64,000 nucleotides of DNA, taken from NCBI GenBank assembly GCA_963978895.1, contig OZ022242.1:38444179-38508178 (forward strand), written 5' to 3'. This DNA is from Erpobdella octoculata. Lineage: Eukaryota; Annelida; Clitellata; Hirudinida; Erpobdellidae. The notes below the pieces were generated by a model. It did no database searches. It was not told the DNA's origin and saw only the letters and a list, made by a program, of their open reading frames with translations. The position numbers and the translations under genes were made by a program. Every line of letters begins with the position of its first letter. Position 1 is the stretch's first letter. Positions 21,975-45,720 of the stretch are shown here, one piece after another.

Positions 21975-22745
21975 AATACTAATTTTTACATTTGTATCAC
22001 TTACAGTTTTTGAGTAGCAGTTATTTTGAAATCAAATAACTCTTTTTTCCACCCCACATTTGATGTCCTGGAAACCAAATTTTTAAAAAAATGTTGAAAC
22101 ACTTATATCACAATTTTTTGAGTAAATACTAAATACTAATTTTGACATCTGTAGCATTCACAGTTTTTGAGTAGCAGTTACTTTAAAAACCAAAGAAAAC
22201 CTTTTTCCACCCCACATTTGAGGTCCTGAAAACCAAAATTTCAAAAAATGGTGAAACACATATATCCTTATTTTTAGAGTAGAAGCTAAATACTAATTTT
22301 TACTTTTGTAGCATTAACAGTTTTTGAGTAGAAGCTACTTAAAAAACCAAATAACCCAATTTTCCAACCCACATTTAAGGTCCGGGAAACCAAATTTGTA
22401 AAAAATGGTGAAACACGTATATCTTTATTTTTAGAAAAGAAACTAAATAATAATTTTTACATCTGTGGTATTTACTGTTTTTGAGTAGCAGTTACTATAA
22501 AAGACAATTAGCCCTATTTTCCACCCCACATTTGAAGTCCTGGAAACCAAATTTTCAAAAAATGCTAAAACACGTATTTCATTATTTTTAGAATAGAAAC
22601 TAAATACTACTTTTTACTCCTGTAGCATTAACAGTTTTTGAGTAGAAGCTACTTTAAAAACCAAATAACCCAATTTTCCAACCCACATTTGAGGTCCGGG
22701 AAACCGAATTTTCAAAAAATGGTGAAACACGTATCTTTTTATTTT
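21975..22745. repeat. Minisatellite of about 157 bp, five copies
   Basis: The phrase GTTTTTGAGTAGMAGYTA recurs at about 22008, 22166, 22319, 22476 and 22634. Each is followed by a CCACATTTGAGGTCCTGG-like block and a GGTGAAACACGTATAT-like block. Copies are roughly 85-90 percent alike by eye. No coding potential. Confidence 0.85.
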
Positions 22746-23460
22746 TCAAAAAGAATCTATATACCAAATTTCAGAACAAAATTTTAGAAAAAAATTTTAG
22801 AAAAAAGTTTGTTTTCCAGTTTTTTCCCCTCAGGAACAAAATTTACAAAAATCCTTTCTTAGCGGATGTTTACGCTATAAAAGTAATATAAGTTCCAAAT
22901 TTCACGTTCCTAGGATGAGGCGTTTGAGCTCGGCGTTGATTATCAGTCAGTCAGGACATGTTCTTTTATATATATAGATGAAAAAACGACTTCATCGGCT
23001 GCATGAGTTACCAGAAAATTAGAGTTAAACGATAAAACCTATTAAGAAACAAGCAAACCTTAGAAAAACGAGATTTTTTTATACAGATTTCTTATTTTTC
23101 AGGATTAGCCGGCTTTTCATTTAATGTAAATTTTTCTTTTTAAATGTCCTACTAATTTTTTTTAATAGCTATAACTTAGATTTAAATTTTTCTTTTTAAA
23201 CGACAATTTTTAACTATAAATATGTACATATATAAATAAATTTGTTTAATTTGTTGTTGTTTCAACGCATAGGTATTTATTTTTTAAGTTATTTGTTTCC
23301 AGAAAATTGTTAAATTTTAAAGGAATGCAATATCATAAAGAGCAAGCCAATAAATTAAAATTCAGCTTGATTGCATATACGACTTTTTAATTTTTTAATT
23401 ATGAATATTAACAAGTAAAGAAAAAAACGAGTTTAACACAAACATTTATATATATATACT

Positions 23461-23950
23461 AGCTGACCCAGCAAACGTTGTTCTGCCTTTTAAATTATTT
23501 TGGTTTTTTACTAAGTGTTTAATGTACAAAATTATGACAATTGAAAAAAATCAATCTCGAAAGCAATCGAGTGTACAATGCCCGGGGTTTTTGAAAGTTT
23601 TTCTATCGCTCTTCTCTCTTGCTCCCGTTTCATTCCCCGCTTGCTCTACCTTCCCGTTTGCTCTCCTGTTCCCGTTTACTATCCCGTTTCCGCTTGTTTT
23701 CACGTTCCGGTTGCTCTCCTGTCAATTTATCCTTAATGTTTAGTTTTGTTTGGCAAGTGACGACAACTAAGTTGATATTTGATGAAAATAATTTAGGTTA
23801 TGACATTTGATTAAGTTACTTTTAAAGGAAAGTTTCAACTTCCTTGCTAGTCAAAAAGCTAGTTAAATTTTACTTGCAAGATTTGTGTACAGAGAAAGCC
23901 ACAAACAGAGATTGTAACCTAAATAAAAGTTTGTAATAATACGAAAAACC
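23461..23950. mobile_element. Dispersed non-autonomous repeat (CTAGCTGACCCAGCAAACG type)
   Basis: It opens with ACTAGCTGACCCAGCAAACG, has an internal GCCCGGGGTTTTTG block and a CCCGTTTCC/GCTCTCC-rich stretch, and closes with a segment (CTTGCAAGATTTGTGTACAG, then AGAAAGCCACAAACAGAG) repeated at 54840-54930. Related GC-rich cores occur at 55918-55960 and 60531-60600. The opening phrase resembles widely dispersed invertebrate repeats; the class is not established. Confidence 0.55.
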
Positions 23951-24502
23951 AAAACAGTAACCCTAAATATAAGATATTTAGAGGTTTTTATTTGATTTTA
24001 TAACTGTTTTCAATTTAAATGTTTACTGTAGTTTAGTACTTGATTCTAAATGTGAGTATGACTGTCCTACTAATTGTGATCTAGGTATCTTTGTTAATTC
24101 TAAATGCGTGATTTGATTATCTTTGTTGAGACTGGAACTAAGAGTGTAATAGTTATTTTAATAATTATTATTTTTATATAAGAGGTACCTAAAAGAGATT
24201 GATGAGTTTTCTAAGTACAAATATAAACCTAAGTATAAATTAATAAGATCCAAAATACCAATACTTATTATTTAATGAAACAGTAACAATTAGCGATTTG
24301 AGTATTGATAACTGATAAACATTTTGCTATGTGAATTTAATTTGAAAAAAATAATAAAAATATTAATATTTTTTATATTATATTAAATAAATGATTACAA
24401 AAAAAATGAGAATACTGTGTTTCTATTTCAGGTCCTACTTAATAAAGAATAATGGGTAAAATGCACCAAATTTCAGTATTTTAAGGAATTTTATACTTGT
24501 GG

Positions 24503-25960
24503 TCATGTGGGTTTCGGCCAAATATTCGGTTTCAGATTCGGCCAGAAAACCAGTTCAAACTTTAAAAAAAGTTGGTGATTCTTCAAGTGTTTGTATTCTG
24601 GTTGGTGGTCCAGTGCTTCAAAGAATCTTTTGCAATCTTTTTTTGTCAATCCAATATTCACGGAAATAACTGACAAAACATCTAATATAGTTTTTGAAAA
24701 ACAATAAAAACCGTTGTAGTAAACAAACCCATTGTACAAGAAATCCAAAATAAATTGAAGTTTTTCTCTAATCAGTGAAACATTTTCAGGAATTCTTGAA
24801 TATACCATTAGATAGTTAAGTCCCATATTGTATACACGTTTTTTTGCTAAAATAAAATCCATTGAAGCTATGAGTCCTTCAATATGTTCAAAAGATCCAA
24901 CGACACTTGAATTCGTGTTGGAAAAAACAATTGTTTTGTGTCTAAAGCACAGCCCTAAATATCTCAACTTTCTTGGATGGGACCATGATACATTAATTTT
25001 ATGCGCAGAATAGCTATAACTTAGATCTAAATGTACCAGAAGAGGCAACGAATCAATTAATTGATATATTTGACGCATTTTCGGCGTATTTTCAATAAAA
25101 ATGTTGTGACTATCAGTTAAGTCTAACCACTTAAGTTTAGAAAGCCGTGATATAGCTTTGATTACGTGTTCGTAAGGAATGAAAACTTTTAAATGACACA
25201 AAAACAGTTTTTCGAGATTTTCAAGTTTGCTTAATTCGTCCAGCAATCCTTTTGTTATTTCACAAGAAAAAATGGCCAACTCTTTTAAACGATGACGAGT
25301 GAAATCAACACCAAGAAGTTTAATGAGGTCAACTTCATTTTGAACAATTGAATTGATCTCATGGCTGGAACGGAAACAGGTCAAAGAAAGACGGGTCAAA
25401 TTTGGGCAGGACCAGCGTGGAATGTGAGTATTCATTTCATGATATTTTTTCATCAGCAAATCACAACAACCTACTAAATTCAGCTCTATCAGATTGTTAA
25501 AGTTAAAAGAAAATCTACAAGAATTATGCCATTTTTTAAAGAAATCAATAGCTTTGATGTCGTCATGATCAAAAGTGTGATTAAAATTTATAGAGATTAC
25601 ATTTAAGTAATTGCTATCCAGATTTGTAAGTGATTCTGTAATAAAACAAATTGAGTTTCTAAAGTTTACAATTAGTTGTTCAGGTTGGTAAATTTTTGCT
25701 TTTGTAAGAGATTTTAAAAGACGCTCGTAGCACAGTGAATTTCCTAATTGGTTGCATCGTAAGAGTATTTCACGGTAAATTATCAACGACAATTTGAAGA
25801 AACCATTTTTTCGTATCACTGACGTTTTCACGTTGTCGCAGCCCCTTCTGAAGAAATTTGTGAATTCGTTCTCTTCCAAGAAAACAATCGCGAAATTTTT
25901 AATGACGAAATCTGTGGAAATCAGTTTCAATGAAGAAATTATTTTACTACTAGTAGTCAT
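24503..25960 (-). CDS. Intronless LRR protein, ZYG11/ZER1-like
   Basis: A single open frame of 485 residues. Leucine-rich repeats run from about 156 to 350 (L-I-E-L-N-L-V-G-C, L-T-R-L-S-L, L-K-W-L-D-L-T-D, L-V-H-L-D-L-S, L-R-Y-L-G-L). The spacing and the S-L-P-x-L-V-x-L-D-L-S / L-x-Y-L-G-L sequence recall the ZYG11/ZER1 family, whose members recruit substrates to cullin-2 ligases. An all-helical C-terminal part (about 355-470) would correspond to the ARM-like region but is much shorter than in ZYG11B. No clear VHL box could be confirmed at the N-terminus. Lack of introns in a genome of multi-exon genes suggests a retrocopy or a lineage-specific expansion. It could be another F-box-like LRR protein; family assignment is moderate. 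Confidence 0.6.
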   Translation of the reverse strand: MTTSSKIISSLKLISTDFVIKNFAIVFLEENEFTNFFRRGCDNVKTSVIRKNGFFKLSLIIYREILLRCNQLGNSLCYERLLKSLTKAKIYQPEQLIVNFRNSICFITESLTNLDSNYLNVISINFNHTFDHDDIKAIDFFKKWHNSCRFSFNFNNLIELNLVGCCDLLMKKYHEMNTHIPRWSCPNLTRLSLTCFRSSHEINSIVQNEVDLIKLLGVDFTRHRLKELAIFSCEITKGLLDELSKLENLEKLFLCHLKVFIPYEHVIKAISRLSKLKWLDLTDSHNIFIENTPKMRQIYQLIDSLPLLVHLDLSYSYSAHKINVSWSHPRKLRYLGLCFRHKTIVFSNTNSSVVGSFEHIEGLIASMDFILAKKRVYNMGLNYLMVYSRIPENVSLIREKLQFILDFLYNGFVYYNGFYCFSKTILDVLSVISVNIGLTKKDCKRFFEALDHQPEYKHLKNHQLFLKFELVFWPNLKPNIWPKPT

Positions 25961-26057
25961 TTGTTTATCTTTGCTTATCTGATTGAAAAAAAGTTAAATG
26001 TTTAAAGGTCTTGCTACAGGCTTCTTAACTGTGGAAATAGATAAATAGGTTAATCTT

Positions 26058-26063
26058 TATATA

Positions 26064-26153
<90 letters not shown>
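26058..26153. repeat. (AT)n microsatellite
   Basis: Near-perfect AT dinucleotide run of about 95 bp, followed directly by a short copy of the terminal sequence ATCCGCTACTGTA also found at the ends of the adjacent TIR element. Confidence 0.95.
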
Positions 26154-26156
<3 letters not shown>

Positions 26157-26186
26157 CTACTGTATATATATATATATATATATATA

Positions 26187-26392
26187 CAGTAGCGGATATA
26201 GATTTCCTTAGCGGGAGGGGCTAAAAACGGCAGAAAAAGCAAACATTTGATCTTATATCCACAAACCTCACTAGAAAACATCTGGCAGATGCTAAATATT
26301 TTGTAATTTACCTAAAAATTAGTTAAAAATTTTGTTTAGTATTTCAAAATAAGTAAATTTATGGAATCCATGGCCCCCTGGATCCGCTACTG
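26187..26392. mobile_element. Short TIR element (MITE) with TA target duplication
   Basis: Left end CAGTAGCGGAT and right end ATCCGCTACTG are inverted repeats (a few more bases match imperfectly), flanked on both sides by TA. Length about 206 bp, no coding capacity. TA duplications are typical of Tc1/mariner-type or similar DNA transposons; insertion into an AT microsatellite fits a TA target. A further lone end (ATCCGCTACTG) sits just left at 26152-26162. Confidence 0.65.
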
Positions 26393-26456
26393 TAATTATA
26401 TATATATATATATACCTAATCTAATTTATATATATATATATATACAATAGCAAGTT

Positions 26457-26578
<122 letters not shown>

Positions 26579-26819
26579 ATATTGGCATTATAAATCATTC
26601 AGCATTAAACAACAAACTTGACTTATTTCAAATTCAGGTTTATTAAAATCAGTGAGAATTAGCTGATCAGTTTTGACTGACTCCACCTATTCCAAAGAAA
26701 GAAACTTTTTCACAATTACAAATACTTGAGTCAACCAAAATTGGTTTGTTTCTGAGAAACAATAACTTCTAAGAAAATAGCTTCCTGGGTTTTTTATAAC
26801 ATTTATTCAGTTTTTCTGT

Positions 26820-27240
26820 CCAATCTATTTTTATTATTTTTTATTATTTTTTTATTTTTAGTTTTTCCATTTTTTTATTCTCCAGTCTAGAAAACAAAAT
26901 GAAATTGGATTGCTGTGAGCCGATTTAAATTTTATCAATTTATTTTTTCAACATTCTTCTATTATTTTTTTGTTTTTTTCTTTCTATGTTCTCGCGTTTT
27001 TTTTTATTTTTTCAATTTTTGTTTCTTTTTGTTTTACTTTTTCTGTTTTTTCTTCTCTTTTCTTTTTTTTCTCTCTTTCTTTCTCTCTCTTTTTCTCACA
27101 TCTATGTATCTTTGATATTTATCTTTTTCTTTCTTCTTCTTTCTCTGTTACACACACATTTTTTTTACATATTTTCTTGTTTCATCTCTCTTTTTTCTCT
27201 TTCTAGCTATTTTTATTTATTTTTTTCAATTTTTTTTTTT
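26820..27240. other. Pyrimidine-rich low-complexity tract
   Basis: Strongly T/C-biased on the plus strand with no repeat unit and no gene. It is long enough for unusual DNA structure, but nothing else is visible. Confidence 0.6.
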
Positions 27241-27424
27241 TAAAAGATAATTGCGCGCATGCGTGTAGAGCACACTTCCGGGGGAAAATACTTTCAACAC
27301 AATAGCAGCTAAAGTAATTCAATTTCTTATCAGGCACTACATTCTTTTATTATTTTTTTTTTATTCTTACGCTCAATTTATTACATGCATATATATCTAT
27401 ATGTTTATATTTATTGATATGTGT

Positions 27425-27430
<6 letters not shown>

Positions 27431-27521
<91 letters not shown>
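27431..27521. repeat. (AT)n microsatellite
   Basis: About 90 bp of AT repeat, ending some 25 bp before the left arm of the foldback element. Confidence 0.95.
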
Positions 27522-27522
<1 letters not shown>

Positions 27523-27547
27523 TATGTATATCTATGTCTATATCTAT

Positions 27548-27782
27548 GGGGAAAACACTTCGTTGGCCATGTGGGTTGCCTGTGCACCCCAGAGTTAAAA
27601 CATGAGCAAATATTATTCCAGAAACATTTATTGTTTATATTTATTTACCAAAACGTATATATAAATATACCACATAAAAACATTGCATCCAACAATAAAT
27701 TTTTCTGGAATCAATTTTTTCTTATGTTTTAACTCTGGGGTGCACAGGCACCCCACATGTCCAACGAAGTTTTTTTTCTCCA
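27548..27782. mobile_element. Foldback element with arms of about 85 bp
   Basis: The left arm (27548-27633) and right arm (27690-27782) are inverted copies sharing ACTTCGTTGG, TGCCTGTGCACCCCAGAG and TTAAAACAT, with a few mismatches, around a spacer of about 56 bp. The whole could form one long hairpin in RNA. No coding capacity. Probably a foldback-type MITE. Confidence 0.75.
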
Positions 27783-30181
27783 AGGGTTAATCAATCAAAC
27801 AATCAATCAATCAGGTAGTTATCGTTTTGATTAATCATTCAATCAATCAATCTACCAATTGCCAAATTATTTCTATTAATGAATTATCATCAAACAAGAA
27901 CGTCATCTGGCATAATTTATTACTGCAGCATTGTAGAATACCATTTTTAAGAATAAATTATCATTTATCTTTAGGTCTTAGGCAATAAATCAGTAGAATT
28001 ATAAAAAAAAGTAAATAAAACGCTTTGTAGCAGGTTTTTATTAGATACATTTGTTTAACTAAAAGCCAAACAAGTAAATTAAAAACGAATTTTTAAAACC
28101 AATGTTCTTATATGTAATTAAAACACAAATTTTGCAATAATTTTTTCTTATATTACTCTTTTATTTTATATTAAAGTCGAAATATCTTAATTATATCGAA
28201 ATATCGAAATTAATTAAAATTAACTAAATTAATTGACTTATTGTAAAACTAATAATTGAATATTGCATTGTCTTCTATTTTGAGCATGTATGCAAAATTT
28301 GAAAAAAATCTATCATCAGGAAGTGACTCAAAAATTGATTGCAAGATTTGAAACAGACAGAGAAACAAACAGACAGACAGAGAAACAGAGACGACGAGTT
28401 AATAAAAGCATTGGTAAAAATGATGTCAGTGTCGTGGTTTTTGAAAACTTAAAAACTGCTCGAAAAATTTTATCTATAAAAAAACTGGACTGTACAAATT
28501 ATTTGATTTAAATAATTTTGCTAATGTTGTTTTAATTTATTATTATTTTGTTATTATTATTTTGTTATTTCTCTATTCATATTTTACATTTTGATCATTT
28601 TTTATTTCTTTTTTTTAATTTTTTGAGGGTTTTTTAAAGCTTCACATTCTAAAATTGATGAGTTTTTTTCTCTCTTTCTCGTTTCATTGACCTTCGTCGA
28701 TCAATCTAAGGTCAACTCATTCAACCAATAGACGGAAAGGACTGTTTAGGATTCTATCAAAAAAACGTTAGTTCAACTGTCTTTTTTATAGCTTCTGCTT
28801 TTTTCTATTTCTTTCTCTCTATCTTTCTCTTTCTATCACACTTTTTCCCTTTTTTCTTTCATTTTTTCTCCCTCTCTCTTTTTTTTACTCTTTCTCATTT
28901 TTTTCTCTTTCTTTCTCTCCCCTTTTTCATTTCTCACATTTTTTTTCTATTTGTACTGTCCTATCTATAAATAAATATATATCTATACAAACATTTACAC
29001 ATAATACGTATAACAATCATTTTAACGACCAGCTACTAATATTAACAGAAAAGAAGACCAACCCACGACATGGTAATAAATTAAGAGGTAGAATGAAAAA
29101 CTGTCCTCTCTAGATTTATTGCTTCTTCTCTGAATAGAGCAGGAGAAAGCGATAATTGGATTAAAGGCCAGATCTAGTCGTCCGAAAAGTTGGAAAGTAC
29201 TTGGTCATGAAATAAGGGTGATGCTATGTGACGGCGGCTTAGAGAAGTGCTACGAAATTTTGTAGAGAATGCCCATTTGGTTCTACTCACCTCCATTCGA
29301 TACAACAAAGAAAACGAATTATTTTTAAAAAAAATACGATTCTCATTTATAAACTCGATTAATTAAAACCAAAATACTAATTCTATTAGACATGTGCACG
29401 TTTATTATTTTTTAAATACATCATTGTTTATATATTATTATATCATCATCACCATCATCGTCGTCGTCGTCGTCGCGATCATCAGCAATAGACGTGTAGC
29501 AGGGATGTGCTGTACAATCATCGTCGTCATCGTCCTCATTATTCGCTTTCATCACCAACCGACTCTCTGAAGTAATCAATCCGACTAATCATCAACATTC
29601 GTAGCATCCTTTATGCGGTGTGTGTCCGCCAGCTTTTAAGCCGAAAACTCATCAAATATGTCACAACAATCATTATCATCATCACCATCACTATCAGCAT
29701 CGCCATCATTATCATCATCATCACCATCAGCATGACAATCATTATTATTATCAGCCTCGCAATCATTATCATCATAACCATCACTATCAGCATCGCTATC
29801 ATCATCATCATCACTTTCAATTCACCATCATCATCACCACTACCACCATCGTCGTCATCATCATCATCATCATTCTCTCCAGTTTCGATATAACTGGGAA
29901 AGGTAGTAAACTATGTCGATTGAATTTAGATAATTCTGATCAAATAATTGAAACAATCTTTGTATTGTTTCAATACATCTTCTTTTTTCTTAACTTTTTC
30001 TGATTTTTATTCTGTCTTACTTTTTTTTATTTATATATCAATATTCTCCATTTTTAAGAAAATCAGCTTTCACTCTCTTTTTCTTTGTTTCTGTTCCCCT
30101 CTCTTTTTCTCACTCTATTTCACTTTTTCTCTATATTCATCAAGACGTTTTAGTATATTTTCAAAAAATCCACTCAATCTT

Positions 30182-30260
<79 letters not shown>

Positions 30261-30334
30261 TCATCCCCCATCATCATGTCATTGTCCTCAAAAAGATATT
30301 CCTGACTGTTAGAAAACAGCAGAAAGTCTCTCTG
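27783..30334. other. Non-coding interval downstream of the receptor gene
   Basis: It holds short tandem repeats of CAAT, CAGA and CAT type and pyrimidine-rich tracts (28660-28960). CAT-rich segments at 29440-29560, 29670-29880 and 30183-30270 translate to poly-Ile/His/Ser in shadow frames. The part nearest 30334 is likely the 3' UTR of the muscarinic receptor; an AATAAA on the minus strand lies near 30011-30006. Confidence 0.45.
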
Positions 30335-38760
<8,426 letters not shown>

Positions 38761-39471
38761 TTCACTGCAAATAATTGTTTGAAACAAATACTAACATTCC
38801 AAGAGTTGTAAATTTTAGGCTATTTAAAAAAACCATTCTTTAATCAGTATTTTTAGTAGTTTGTTTGCTTATTTATACAAATATTCATTCATTTATCTAT
38901 CTTTATACCAATCCATTTATCCATCCATACATCCATCCATCCATCCATCCGTCCGTCCGTCCATCCGTCGGTCCGTTCATTCCTCAGTCTGTCCAATTAT
39001 CCGTCCATTCATATATTTATCCATCCATTCCATTTGAAGTTGCAATATCGATCAAGTCTTTCCTACTTACTTACTAGAAGAAAGCAGCTGATTAGTCATG
39101 GAGCTCGTTCCGCCGACTCTAAGAGATTTGTCAAAACCTCCTACAGCAGACCGAACGGACAATATTATACGGACGGATGGATGGATGGATGGACAGATGG
39201 ATGGATGGATGGATGGATGGTGTGTGTGTGTGTTCCGGAAGAGTTCCGGACGGACGCGGACGTTAGAGAGATGTAACGACGCGTGGATCCATAAAAATGA
39301 AAGAAAATGAGGGGAAGAAAACGTAGGGGGAAATGTTTATAGAAAAGGTTATAAGTTTTAAGAGAAGAGTCGTTGTTTTCAGGGTACAAACAAGCTTATG
39401 TGTTTGTGTATGTGTGTGTATGTATGTGTGTGTGTGTCTGAGAGAGAGAAAGAGAGAGAGAGAGAGACAGA

Positions 39472-39524
<53 letters not shown>

Positions 39525-40257
39525 TGTGTTGATGAACAGAACAAGAGTATTAATAAGTCAGCTACATTTAATTAATTAAGCTTACGGTCATTGTTGATTG
39601 ATGTTCAACTTCATACGAAAGAGCTAAAGTACGTAGAGAGACAGACAGACAGACAGACTGACTGACAGACGGGGACGGATTGAAGAAAGACATAAATTTA
39701 AGGACGCCTGATAAATACAAACCTGCCAAAAAATATCAGATCATGAATTATAGATGAATTGGTACGAAGATCCGTGTTTCAGGAGCGGGAGAGTGAATTC
39801 CGGCTAGTTCGTCACTGTGAATTATCGAAACACGTTCGCAGCCGAAGACAACCGTTTTGCTACAAATAGGCGTAACAGAACGAACGAATGAACAAACGAA
39901 CAAAAGACTGAACGTACTAACACGAACAAGTGAAAGAACAAAAGAACGAAAATATGACTAAAACATAAGAAACAAGTTATCTGGCTGTTAGACAAACCTG
40001 TACGCTTGTAAACATTACGTTATAAACAACCAGAAGAAGACGGAATAATACAGAAACAAAAAACAAAAACAAAAAATTGAAAAACACAACATGGCGCCCT
40101 TCCGTCCTAACCGAAGAACTTGAATCGATTTCCGATTCACAGGAACCGGATCAAAATAAATAATAATAATAATAAACTGCCGCGCTACTACTGAATATGG
40201 TGAGAACCTGAGTACCATCAATCCTTGTTCTGTTAGTACTTCTACCCGTTATTATAC
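38761..40257. other. 5' flank of the muscarinic receptor, repeat-rich
   Basis: It contains CCAT/CCGT tetranucleotide arrays (38918-38975, and the inverse GGAT at 39172-39222), a (GA)n run (39428-39522) and a CAGA run (39640-39668). The receptor promoter or an untranslated first exon probably lies here or further upstream, but I cannot place it. From 39590 to 40250 I see nothing else. Confidence 0.4.
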
Positions 40258-40837
40258 ATGCATACATACATACATACATACATACATACATACATACATA
40301 CATACATACATACATACATACATACATACATACATACATACATACATACATACATACATACATACATACATACATACATACATACATACATACATACATA
40401 CATACATACATACATACATACATACATACATACATACATACATACATACATACATACATACATACATACATACATACATACATACATACATACATACATA
40501 CATACATACATACATACATACATACATACATACATACATACATACATACATACATACATACATACATACATACATACATACATACATACATACATACATA
40601 CATACATACATACATACATACATACATACATACATACATACATACATACATACATACATACATACATACATACATACATACATACATACATACATACATA
40701 CATACATACATACATACATACATACATACATACATACATACATACATACATACATACATACATACATACATACATACATACATACATACATACATACATA
40801 CATACATACATACATACATACATACATACATACATAC
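40258..40837. repeat. (CATA)n tetranucleotide array, about 145 copies
   Basis: An uninterrupted CATA run of about 580 bp. Every frame on both strands stays open (Met-Tyr-Val-Cys or His-Thr-Tyr-Ile periodicity), so the long frames here carry no gene. Confidence 0.97.
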
Positions 40838-41585
40838 CATCTATATGTATCCTCCATTAGGTTTATCTATCCAGTCTCAGATGTTCCAGTCGTCACTACT
40901 TACTCGGGCAGAAGTAGGTATATATTCTGTCCACGGCAACTTTTTTGCAATGGCGAACAAAAGGGAAGAGGAGAAGGAATTCTAAAAAAAAACAAAAAAA
41001 AACAAAAAAAAAACAAAAAAAAGAAACATATTATCGCCAACATCGACCGGAAACAAGATTTGCAGCTTCCTTCTTCTTCTATCGCTTTTTAGATCTTTGT
41101 TTAGAAACGCGGCTGTTTGGCGCGGCGTGGGGCGCACGTGTGCGGCGTACGAATCGAACGTCGACGACGACAGTGCACAGCGACGATGTGACGTCGGTCG
41201 CTCAAGTAATAAATCACGTTTGCCGCGCTTTTTCTGTTCTGCACAATCGATTTCCCTAAGTTGATAACGAAAATCTGATTTGTTATCTTCGTCAACGCAA
41301 CACCTCCGTCTCATCAGTACCAACATCATCATCACCGCCGTCATCATTATCAAAACCATCATCATCGTCATCATCGTCATCATCATCATCATCATCATCG
41401 TCATCATCATCGCCATCTTCGTCATCGTCGTCGTCATCGTCATCATCATTGCCACAAATGTCATATCCATCGTCTCGCCATTGTGATCAATCAACCGACA
41501 AATCTTCAAATTATCTTTCACCTGCTGGACAGCCGAACTCACGTGGGTTTTCCCCGAAACAAAATAAAAACAACAGCCACTGGAG

Positions 41586-41618
<33 letters not shown>

Positions 41619-41622
41619 CCAC

Positions 41623-41685
<63 letters not shown>

Positions 41686-41746
41686 CATCGCTATTATCAT
41701 TATCGTTACTATCACTATCATCACCCCCATCATGGTAATCATCATC

Positions 41747-41812
<66 letters not shown>

Positions 41813-42631
41813 GTCGTCACCATCACCATCATCATCATTATCATCATCGACACCGACCTCGGCCACTGAGGGACAAGAACTCTTTCAGCGCGCAGGTCTT
41901 GTAAACATGAAAATTTTCCAATGGAAGAAAAAAAGAACATAAAAATGAATAGAGAGATGGGAGGTGGAGGTGGAAGAGAAGAAGAGAGAGAAAGAAAGAG
42001 GAAGAGAGAAAGAAAGTTAAAGAAGAGAGGCGGTGGAGGGAGAAAAAAATAAAAAAAGAGAAAAAATATGAAAAAATAGAAAAAAAAGAGAAAAAAACTT
42101 TTATAGAGAAACAGGAAAAGATAGAAAATCCGGGAATTTATAGATCGTTGGAGATCAAAAGAAGACTTCCGTCCCTTAAAAAAAATGTTGTGATTTGTAC
42201 CAATTGAGAGAGAGAGAGGGAGAGAGGGAGAGAGAGATTGACAGAAAAAGAGAAAAAACAAAAAATTGTAAAAAAAAAAGAAATTAATTGACAATTTGAG
42301 GAACAGTTTTTCGTCTACTCGTTAAGAAAGGCACTTTTATATAATACGCTGATGTTCAAGTTTTTTTTTTAATTAATCCCTAAGTTGGGAAAAAAGAAGA
42401 AAAAGAAAAAAAAGCGAAGATGAGATAAAAATGGAAGGAAGAAAAGGGAAGAAAGAAACAAAGGGATTACAATAATTTGGGAGATTACGTTGTACTCAAA
42501 TAAATGAAGAAAATGGAGTGATAAAAAGAATAAAAAAAGAAAAAAGCAGAAAAAGTAAGAAAAAGAAAGAAAAAGAGCCAGATATGTAGTGGCACAGAGA
42601 AAAACAGAAGCAATGATAGAGAGAAAGAGAA

Positions 42632-42702
<71 letters not shown>

Positions 42703-43367
42703 AGGCAGATAAAATTGTTCTGCGATTGAAGTTTTGAAAGTTTCAATAAAAAATTCAATAGAAATCCGTTTGCGGTGATGATGATGATGGCGTTGCCATC
42801 ATCTTTACCGCCACCATGATCATCATCATCATCAACTTCCTTGTTATTTTATAAACATCACATCATTTATTTTGATCATCGTCATCCTCATAACCATTTT
42901 CATCTTCATCATCATCCCACCACCATCTTCATCATCCTAACCGCCATCATTATCACCACCAATATTATTATAATTATAATTTAAATCTTTATTATCAATC
43001 TCACGAACCATAATAAAACGATTATTAATCCACGATCCATATAAGGGGAACGCGTTAAATTTGATAGCCATTTTATGATATTACAAGCCATCCAGCGTTC
43101 ACAAACAGCCGTTTTTTTCCTCATTTTTTTAAGATTTTTCCTTAATATATTTTTTTATTCCATTTTTCATCTCTCCCGTTGTTATGTGCTGATATCTCCC
43201 ACCCCCCCTTTCGGTACCCCATTTCTTTGAACCGAGGGAGTCCAGACCCCTTAGGAATTTCAACCCGTAGAATAAGATCTCCATGTTCTAGTTTTACGGT
43301 CAACGTTGCTCGGAGGCAGAAGTCAATAGTCTCGCATATTACCTACAGCTAGCTGTTTTTCTCGTTT
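40838..43367. other. Gene-free interval with CAT arrays and purine tracts
   Basis: A (CAT)n compound array spans about 41335-41860. Purine-rich tracts fill 41930-42110 and 42380-42620, followed by (AG)n at 42632-42697. The 43100-43360 segment is of normal complexity, and I recognise nothing in it. No gene. Confidence 0.5.

Positions 43368-45720
<2,353 letters not shown>

Noticed and set aside
40151..40860. About 200-residue frames with Met-Tyr-Val-Cys or His-Thr-Tyr-Ile periodicity
   Set aside because: A tetranucleotide repeat without stop codons stays open in every frame; there is no start context or composition of a gene.
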